Origin: Panulirus ornatus
Lineage: Eukaryota > Arthropoda > Malacostraca > Decapoda > Palinuridae
Assembly (NCBI RefSeq): GCF_036320965.1
Contig: NC_092225.1
Span: forward strand, 1,707,256 to 1,771,255
DNA: 64,000 bases
Direction of reading: 5' to 3'
Part shown: in pieces, positions 57,234 through 64,000 of the stretch
Position numbering within the stretch: the first letter of the stretch is position 1
How the letters are laid out: the number at the start of each line of letters is the position of its first letter
The notes under the pieces: generated by a model
Seen by the model: the letters and a program-made list of their open reading frames with translations, nothing else
What the model was told of the DNA's origin: nothing
Database searches by the model: none
Translations under genes and position numbers: made by a program

Positions 57234-57267
57234 TATGCCTCTTACTGACACGTCAGTAAGAGGCATA
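57234..57267. repeat. Perfect 34-nt palindrome
   Basis: The arm TATGCCTCTTACTGAC is repeated as its exact reverse complement after a 2-nt spacer (AC). The 16-bp perfect arms could form a hairpin or cruciform. The (TA)n at 57,291 starts ~24 bp away. The centre contains ACGTCA, a CRE-half-site-like word. Confidence 0.95.
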
Positions 57268-57287
57268 TATAACATGTTACTAAGTCT

Positions 57288-57512
<225 letters not shown>

Positions 57513-57515
57513 AAA

Positions 57516-57584
<69 letters not shown>
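57513..57584. repeat. A-run and (TA)n
   Basis: A20-like run and then TA, between two element B copies in opposite orientation. Confidence 0.94.
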
Positions 57585-57587
<3 letters not shown>

Positions 57588-57814
57588 CCCTGGGGATAGG
57601 GGAGAAAGAATACTTCCCACGTATTCCCTGCGTGTCGTAGAAGGCGACTAAAAGGGAAGGGAGCGGGGGGCTGGAAATCCTCCCCTCTCGTTTTTTTTTA
57701 ATTTTCCAAAAGAAGGAACAGAGAAGGGGGCCAGGTGAGGATATTCCCTCAAAGGCCCAGTCCTCTGTTCTTAACGCTACCTCGCTATCGTGGGAAATGG
57801 CGAATAGTATGAAA

Positions 57815-57823
<9 letters not shown>
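57585..57823 (+). mobile_element. Element B copy 6
   Basis: Full-length B: 5' ATCCCTGGGGATAGG, 3' GCTACCTCGCTATCGTGGGA, then an A-run and (TA)n (57,824-57,862). Copies 5 and 6 form an inverted pair around a TA tract. Confidence 0.75.
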
Positions 57824-57864
<41 letters not shown>

Positions 57865-57865
57865 T

Positions 57866-58650
57866 CCAAATGCCTCTCTCTTCTCTTTCACTAATACTCT
57901 TACTTCTTCATCCCACCACTCACTACCCTTTCTAATCAACCCACCTTCCACCCTTCTCATGCCACAAGCATCTTTTGCGCAATCCATCACTGATTCCCTA
58001 AATACATCCCATTCCTCCCCCACTCCCCTTACTTCCATTGTTCTCACCTTTTTCCATTCTGTACTCAGTCTCTCCTGGTACTTCCTCACACAAGTCTCCT
58101 TCCCAAGCTCACTTACTCTCACCACCCTCTTCACCCCAACATTCACTCTTCTTTTCTGGAAACCCATACAAATCTTCACCTTAGCCTCCACAAGATAATG
58201 ATCAGACATCCCTCCAGTTGCACCTCTCAGCACATTAACATCCAAAAGTCTCTCTTTCGCGCGCCTGTCAATTAACACGTAATCCAATAACGCTCTCTGG
58301 CCATCTCTCCTACTTACATAAGTATACATATGTATATCTCGCTTTTTAAACCAGGTATTCCCAATCATCAGTCCTTTTTCAGCACATAAATCTACAAGCT
58401 CTTCACCATTTCCATTTACAACACTGAACACCCCATGTATACCAATTATTCCCTCAACTGCCACATTACTCACCTTTGCATTCAAATCACCCAACACTAT
58501 AACCTGGTCTCGTGCATCAAAACCACCAACACACTCATTCAGCTGCTCCCAAAACACTTGCCTCTCATGATCTTTCTTCTCATGCCCAGGTGCATATGCA
58601 CCAATAATCACCCATCTCTCTCCATCAACTTTCAGTTTTACCCATATTAA
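57866..58650 (-). mobile_element. LINE A endonuclease half (copy 11), inverted against its RT half
   Basis: On the - strand from 58,650 the sequence starts at ATGGGTAAAACTGAAAGT, the 5' edge also found in copies 3 and 5. The endonuclease reads openly: [18 protein letters not shown] at ~58.6 kb, GDLNAKVSN, KGLMIGNTWF, DYVLIDRRAKE, GGMSDHYLVEAKV. The linker ends near EAFGR at 57,866 beside (TA)n. This is the best endonuclease in the window, open for ~245 codons. It is joined head to head to a + strand RT half at 58,651. Confidence 0.88.
57870..58647 (-). pseudogene. LINE A APE-type endonuclease domain, partial
   Basis: This is the DNA-nicking domain of LINE A, related to apurinic endonucleases (exonuclease-endonuclease-phosphatase fold). 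Visible conserved parts are GAYAPG, GDLNAK (metal-binding Asp and catalytic-site Asn), LDYVLID and SDHYLV (catalytic His). The N-terminal NV and LSET segments, which hold the metal-binding Glu, are missing, so the domain is incomplete. The computed open frame continues artificially through element B and (TA)n beyond 57,866. It is separated from its RT by the inversion and cannot yield the normal polyprotein. Confidence 0.82.
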
Positions 58651-60681
58651 AGAGACAGGAGGTCAAGAGAAAGGTGCAAGAGGTGAAAAAAAGGGCAAAT
58701 GAGAGTTGGGGTGAAGAGTATCATTAAATTTTAGGGAGAATAAAAAGATGTTCTGGAAGGAGGTAAATAAAGTGCGTAAGACAAGGGAGCAAATGGGAAC
58801 TTCAGTGAAGGGCGCAAATGGGGAGGTGATAACAAGTAGTGGTGATGTGAGAAGGAGATGGAGTGAGTATTTTGAAGGTTTGTTGAATGTGTTTGATGAT
58901 AGAGTGGCAGATGTAGGGTGTTTTGGTCGAGGTGGTGTGCAAAGTGCGAGGGTTAGGGAAAATGATTTGGTAAACAGAGAAGAGGTAGTAAAAGCTTTGC
59001 GGAAGATGAAAGCCGGCAAGGCAGCAGGTTTGGATGGTATTGCAGTGGAATTTATTAAAAAAGGGGGTGACTGTATTGTTGACTGGTTGGTAAGGTTATT
59101 TAATGTATGTATGACTCATGGTGAGGTGCCTGAGGATTGGCGGAATGCGTGCATAGTGCCATTGTACAAAGGCAAAGGGGATAAGAGTGAGTGCTCAAAT
59201 TACAGAGGTATAAGTTTGTTGAGTATTCCTGGCAAATTATATGGGAGGGTATTGATTGAGAGGGTGAAGGCATGTACAGAGCATCAGATTGGGGAAGAGC
59301 AGTGTGGTTTCAGAAGTGGCAGAGGATGTGTGGATCAGGTGTTTGCTTTGAAGAATGTATGTGAGAAATACTTAGAAAAGCAAATGGATTTGTATGTAGC
59401 ATTTATGGATCTGGAGAAGGCATATGATAGAGTTGATAGAGATGCTCTGTGGAAGGTATTAAGAATATACGGTGTGGGAGGCAAGTTGTTAGAAGCAGTG
59501 AAAAGTTTTTATCGAGGATGTAAGGCATGTGTACGTGTAGGAAGAGAGGAAAGTGATTGGTTCTCAGTGAATGTAGGTTTGCGGCAGGGGTGTGTGATGT
59601 CTCCATGGTTGTTTAATTTGTTTATGGATGGGGTTGTTATGGAGGTGAATGCAAGAGTTTTGGAAAGAGGGGCAAGTATGAAGTCTGTTGGGGATGAGAG
59701 AGCTTGGGAAGTGAGTCAGTTGTTGTTTCGCTGATGATACAGCGCTGGTGGCTGATTCATGTGAGAAACTGCAGAAGCTGGTGACTGAGTTTGGTAAAGT
59801 GTGTGAAAGAAGAAAGTTAAGAGTAAATGTGAATAAGAGCAAGGTTATTAGGTACAGTAGGGTTGAGGGTCAAGTCAATTGGGAGGTGAGTTTGAATGGA
59901 GAAAAACTGGAGGAAGTGAAGTGTTTTAGATATCTGGGAGTGGATCTGGCAGCGGATGGAAACATGGAAGCGGAAGTGGATCATAGGGTGGGGGAGGGGG
60001 CGAAAATTCTGGGAGCCTTGAAGAATGTGTGGAAGTCGAGAACATTATCTCGGAAAGCAAAAATGGGTATGTTTGAAGGAATAGTGGTTCCAACAATGTT
60101 GTATGGTTGCGAGGCGTGGACTATGGATAGAGTTGTGCGCAGGAGGATGGATGTGCTGGAAATGAGATGTTTGAGGACAATGTGTGGTGTGAGGTGGTTT
60201 GATCGAGTAAGTAACGTAAGGGTAAGAGAGATGTGTGGTAATAAAAAGAGCGTGGTTGAGAGAGCAGAAGAGGGTGTTTTGAAATGGTTTGGTCACATGG
60301 AGAGAATGAGTGAGGAAAGATTGACCAAGAGGATATATGTGTCGGAGGTGGAGGGAAGGAGGAGAAGTGGGAGACCAAATTGGAGGTGGAGAGATGGGGT
60401 GAAAAAGATTTTGTGTGATCGGGGCCTGAACATGCAGGAGGGTGAAAGGAGGGCAAGGAATAGAGTGAATTGGAGCGATGTGGTATACCGGGGTTGACGT
60501 GCTGTCAGTGGATTGAATAAAGGCATGTGAAGCGTCTGGGGTAAACCATGGAAAGCTGTGTAGGTATGTATATTTGCGTGTGTGGACGTATGTATATACA
60601 TGTGTATGGGGGTGGGTTGGGCCATTTCTTTCGTCTGTTTCCCTGCGCTACCTCGCAAACGCGGGAGACAGCGACAAAGCA
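58651..60681 (+). mobile_element. LINE A copy 11, RT half
   Basis: Starts AAGAGACAGGAGGTCAAGAG in the linker and is complete through RT, C-terminal domain and short 3' UTR. It ends GACAGCGACAAAGC plus an A-run and (TA)n (60,682-60,770). Confidence 0.92.
58690..60497 (+). pseudogene. LINE A RT with a single frameshift at the catalytic box (copy 11)
   Basis: Two long frames, 58748-59734 (328 codons) and 59748-60497 (249 codons), together cover the whole RT and C-terminal domain. Motifs are intact: [61 protein letters not shown], and later [17 protein letters not shown] and RPNWRWRDG. One extra T near 59,728 (TTGTTTCGCTGATGAT versus TTGTTCGCTGATGAT elsewhere) separates the LLF from the ADD of the catalytic box. 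An earlier 1-nt loss near 58,713 breaks the linker. It is a recent but inactivated copy. Confidence 0.9.
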
Positions 60682-60694
60682 AAAAAAAAAAAAA

Positions 60695-60772
<78 letters not shown>
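60682..60772. repeat. A-run and (TA)n tail of LINE A copy 11
   Basis: About 14 A and then TA with a GT interruption. Confidence 0.94.
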
Positions 60773-60778
<6 letters not shown>

Positions 60779-60794
60779 TATTCATCTATTTATC

Positions 60795-60880
60795 TATCAT
60801 ACGTAATCGCTGTTTCCAGCGTCAGAGAGGTGGCGCTAGGAAACAGACGAAGTATGGCCCATCCACTCCTATATACACAC

Positions 60881-60885
<5 letters not shown>
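60795..60885 (-). mobile_element. LINE A 3'-end fragment, diverged
   Basis: GTAATCGCTGTTTCCAGCGT and GGTGGCGCTAGGAAACAGAC resemble the reverse complement of the LINE A terminal motif, with several changes. It is followed by (CA)n. Confidence 0.5.
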
Positions 60886-61100
<215 letters not shown>

Positions 61101-61101
61101 T

Positions 61102-61303
61102 GCTTTGTCGCTGTCTCCCGCGCCTGCGAGGTAGCGCAAGGAAACAGACGAAAGAAATGTCCCAACCCACCCCCACACACATGCACAGACACACACACAC
61201 GTCCACACACGCAAACATACACACCCACACATCCCAACGTACACACATATATACACACACAGACACACACATATACACACATGCACACAATTCACACTGT
61301 CTG
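61102..61303 (-). mobile_element. LINE A 3'-UTR fragment
   Basis: The - strand 3' terminal ~200 bp of the long-UTR type (TTTGTCGCTGTCTCCCGCGC, then the CA-rich block ending CACACTGTCTGCC). It is cut off exactly where the Penelope-like element begins. Confidence 0.75.
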
Positions 61304-61308
61304 CCCCT

Positions 61309-61457
61309 ACTCCACTGGGAAAATGAAACACGATAAGTTCCCAAGTGCACTTTCATGTAATAATCACGTCATCAGGGAAGACACAAGAGAGAAATATAAG
61401 TCAGTTGATACATATCGAAGAGACGAAGCTAGGACGCCATTTTGTAAACATGCGATT
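61309..61457 (-). repeat. Penelope-like flanking repeat, 3' copy
   Basis: Reverse complement of 62609-62753 with roughly 10-15% differences by eye. Shared words include GAAAATGAAACACGA, AAGTGCACTT, TAATAATCAC, TCGAAGAGACGAA and TAGGACGCCATTT. Confidence 0.85.
61337..61383 (-). ncRNA. Hammerhead-ribozyme-like motif (candidate, copy 1)
   Basis: On the - strand CTGATGA (61376-61370) is followed by a short hairpin (GTG…CAT around ATTATTA), then GAAA (61354-61351), a self-complementary AGTGCACT and CTT, then GGGAA, which can pair with the TTCC before CTGATGA. This is the order CUGAUGA - stem II - GAAA - stem III - NUH - stem I of a hammerhead. One unpaired base at the foot of stem II and a loopless stem III (which would need a dimer) are atypical. 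Hammerheads are established in Penelope-like pLTRs of other animals. Confidence 0.45.
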
Positions 61458-62608
61458 GTCCATGACATACAACGAGTGTTCATAAACTTATCATTTTACA
61501 AATTCTATCAACAGTTATCTAATTTGTATAGACCATCACTAATATTAAGATTATAATTCTTTGTGTATTTGATAATAGAAGACTCAATGATATTTCTTGT
61601 GGTGATAGAGTTAGAGTTAATAACTGAGATGGCATTACTCCAGTCAATACAATGATCATAGTTTTTAACGTGATCAAACAAGGCATTTGATTCTTGTCCC
61701 GTTCTTATACTATATATATATATATATGTTGCTTAAGTCTAACAGAAAGATCCTTACCAGTCTGCCTAACATAAGATTTATCACAATTTCCACATGGCAC
61801 TTTATAGATGCATCCAAGAGAATTTTCTGGTGAATTCCTGATTAAGATATTCTTTATAGTATTATTGTTGATGAAGGCAACATTTACATTAAATGATTTA
61901 AGCAACATGGGAAGTAAAGTGAAATTATTATTAAAAGGGAGAACTAAAAGATTCTTGGTGTCAATGGGAGGTTTGGGCTCAACTCTATAAAATGATTTCT
62001 TTATCAACTTAAGGGATTTATCAATGAAAGATCTAGGGTACTTTAACTTAGATCCAATAGAATATTTCATCTCACACTCATCATCAATAAATTCTGGACT
62101 GCAAATACGTAGTATAGATCGAAATGATAATTTAACTCTTTCATGTTGAGATGAGTAATAATGGATATATGAGCATACATTGGTAGGCTTTCTGTATATG
62201 CTAAACTTAAACTCGTTTCCTTGCCTATGGATCATGCAATCTGAAAATGGTAACATACCATTATTTTCATTTTCTTCAGTAAATTTCATGAAGGTACTAA
62301 ATTGTTAAGTAAGGGGAGAAATATTTGTAAATTTTCATTTGTTGGCCAAACACGAAGAACATCATCTACATACCAAAACCAAATTGCATTAGAAGGTAAG
62401 ATATCCTTTAGAAATTTTGTTTCAAAGAATTCCATATAAAGATTACTTAGTACAGGTGAAAGAGGGTTACCCATTGCCATACCAAATTTTTGAGCATAAT
62501 AATCTTCATTGAATTGAAATACAGTCTTTTATACACAATTTTATCAGTTCAATGAAAACAGACTTTGAAATAGGTAAATGAATATCCAAGACATCAAATA
62601 GATATTCT
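61458..62608 (-). pseudogene. Penelope-like RT / GIY-YIG endonuclease, broken
   Basis: Reading on the - strand: FDVLDIHLPISK and IELIKLCIKDC (~62.6-62.53 kb); then, after a frameshift near 62,522, FNEDYYAQKFGMAMGNPLSP, LYMEFFE and YVDDVL (RT catalytic box at ~62,358-62,373). After another frameshift near 62,287 come KFTEENENNG and YRKPTN, and then the endonuclease GCIYKVPCGNCDKSYVRQTG and VRLKQH (~61.81-61.73). A short (TA)n at 61,709-61,728 shifts the frame. The domain then resumes with RTGQESNALFDHV and HCIDWSNA and ends near 61,500. It would prime its own integration; it is dead here. The usual YVG of the endonuclease reads YVR. Confidence 0.82.
61709..61728. repeat. Short (TA)n inside the endonuclease domain
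   Basis: About ten TA units between the RLKQH segment and the RTGQES segment. It breaks the reading frame. Confidence 0.9.
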
Positions 62609-62753
62609 AATCACATGTTTACCAAATGGCGTCCTAGTTTCGTCTCTTCGATGTATATCAACTGACTGTTATATTCCTCTCTTGTGTCTCCCCTGATGAT
62701 GTGATTATTACACGGAAGTGCACTTGGGAACTTTTCGTGTTTCATTTTCACCG
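62609..62753 (+). repeat. Penelope-like flanking repeat, 5' copy (inverted)
   Basis: Inverted partner of 61309-61457. It overlaps the start of the readable RT segment by only a few bases. Confidence 0.85.
62688..62730 (+). ncRNA. Hammerhead-ribozyme-like motif (candidate, copy 2)
   Basis: CTGATGA at 62693-62699, then GTG-ATTATTA-CAC, then GGAA, AGTGCACT, T and GGGA, which can pair with the TCCC before the core. It has the same architecture as copy 1, but the GAAA core reads GGAA here, which would be expected to abolish cleavage. Confidence 0.35.
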
Positions 62754-62764
62754 TGGACTCATAG

Positions 62765-62767
<3 letters not shown>

Positions 62768-62857
<90 letters not shown>
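62768..62857. repeat. (TA)n
   Basis: TA tract between the Penelope-like element and element B copy 7. Confidence 0.96.
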
Positions 62858-62860
<3 letters not shown>

Positions 62861-63079
62861 CCCTGGGGATAGGGGATTAAGAATACTTCCCACGTTTTCC
62901 CTGCGTGTCGTAGAAGGCGACTAAAAGGGGAGGGAGCGGGGGGCTGGAAATCCTCCCCTCTCTTTTTTCTTAAATTTTCCAAAAGAAGGAACAGAGGGGG
63001 CCAGGTGAGGATATTCCAAAAAAGGCCCAGTCCTCTGTTCCTAACGCTACCTCGCTACCGCGGGAAATGGCGAATAGTT
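62858..63079 (+). mobile_element. Element B copy 7
   Basis: Full-length B: 5' ATCCCTGGGGATAGG, 3' GCTACCTCGCTACCGCGGGA, GGCGAATAG. Confidence 0.75.
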
Positions 63080-63082
63080 TAA

Positions 63083-63164
<82 letters not shown>
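63080..63164. repeat. A-run and (TA)n tail of element B copy 7
   Basis: About 20 A and then TA dinucleotides. Confidence 0.95.
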
Positions 63165-63166
<2 letters not shown>

Positions 63167-64000
63167 CATTTTGCTGACTCTAATTGTATCTTAAGTGTTT
63201 ATGCCCCAGTACCTACGTGCTTGTCTCCTTCTTTGGTTTCGCTTTACTTCTATGCCTTTGCCAATGTTTGTCAATGTTGAGAACTATTTTCTACGCGAAC
63301 CATCCACTTATTCCGCAAAGACATCAGGAAAAAGAACTGGAAACTGACATAACATACACAATTGTTCGTTCGTAGGTGCGTGTTGTCCCGTAACTTGCTT
63401 CATTCTAATATTATCTACTTTGCTCCTAGATACGTTTGTCGTATGGGATTTACGACCAACGTAACTCAAACACATAACAAAGATCTGATAACTGATACGA
63501 CAGCCAGGGAGGTACTAGGAGTTGATGATTCTCTATTGTATTGTAGTTCATGTCTCCTCAGTGAGGGTTGTAACATCCCTCATTTTCTCTCATTGTAGTC
63601 AGTATTACAAGCGTTTCTTATCGTCTACATTTCTTTTGAAGTTATACACATGTAGAAAATACAAGTGACCCATATCTGATAGAATAAGGGGTATCATGAG
63701 TTTATATGTGAGAATACTATTAACAGTAATTATAACTGATATTAGTAATGATACTAATGATGCTAATGGTGTTCGATAGTAATATAATGATAATGATGAT
63801 AACGATGCTGCTAATAAAATGATAATGATAATGATAACGATAATAATGTAATGTTAGAGTTACATGTACTCTGATCAGTTAAGATTCAATGGTCTTTACT
63901 TCCAATAAAAAGTTTTAGAAATACAACAGACTCGTTCGTGGTCTATCAACTATGCCTGGTTGTTTAACGAAGGGGTTTCGTTAACCAGATAGGGAAATAC
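63165..64000. other. Unique DNA with a degenerate AAT/GAT tract
   Basis: No gene seen. 63.73-63.85 kb is a degenerate (GATAAT)-like tract. A CAATAAAAAG polyadenylation-like word lies near 63,903, without an associated gene. Confidence 0.4.

Larger units (their letters stand above)
61309..62753 (-). mobile_element. Penelope-like element, truncated, with inverted flanking repeats
   Basis: The - strand carries the C-terminal part of a Penelope-type RT followed by a GIY-YIG-type endonuclease domain, the diagnostic order of this class. Flanking copies of a ~145-bp sequence (61309-61457 and 62609-62753) lie in opposite orientation, as Penelope 'pLTRs' can. The RT N-terminal half is missing, and there are several frameshifts and a TA tract in the endonuclease. 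It sits between a LINE A 3'-UTR fragment and (TA)n plus element B copy 7. Confidence 0.85.

Overview
This 64-kb window looks like non-coding, repeat-saturated animal DNA, most likely from a decapod crustacean. That is an inference. It rests on the very dense (TA)n, (GA)n, (CA)n and triplet microsatellites, a non-LTR retrotransposon with an APE-type endonuclease, tRNA-derived SINEs and a Penelope-like element. The species cannot be read from the sequence. I found no host protein-coding gene, no tRNA or rRNA gene and no CRISPR array that I can support. Most long open frames are translated microsatellites or antisense shadows of retrotransposons.

Layout. 1-9.1 kb: mostly unique AT-rich DNA with one tRNA-type SINE, one copy of a short 240-bp repeat (here 'element B') and TA/GA microsatellites. 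9.1-27.4 kb: a dense cluster of one RTE-like LINE family ('LINE A') and element B. It includes a tandem duplication of a ~6-kb block (11.42-17.41 and 17.41-23.40 kb, then a partial third start). 27.4-34.3 kb: microsatellites and minisatellites, including a 25-bp x 19 array. 34.3-44.2 kb: two decayed LINE relics of other families, at 34.85-36.2 (-) and 42.8-43.3 (+), in otherwise unique sequence. 44.2-49.4 kb: three more LINE A copies, one with an uninterrupted RT reading frame, plus a tandem tRNA-SINE. 49.6-57.2 kb: two more relic LINEs on the - strand, a 42-bp minisatellite and a ~730-bp pure (GA)n tract. 57.2-64 kb: a perfect 34-nt palindrome, element B copies, a LINE A copy with its 5' half inverted, and a truncated Penelope-like element flanked by inverted ~145-bp repeats that carry a hammerhead-ribozyme-like core.

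How the parts relate. LINE A supplies endonuclease and reverse transcriptase. Element B ends in a hairpin motif close to the LINE A 3' end, so B may be a SINE-like passenger of LINE A (inference). Almost every junction in the mosaic coincides with a (TA)n tract. The 6-kb duplication is best explained by unequal exchange between two same-orientation LINE A 3' ends. Copies in both units share the same inactivating mutations, so the elements were dead before they were duplicated.
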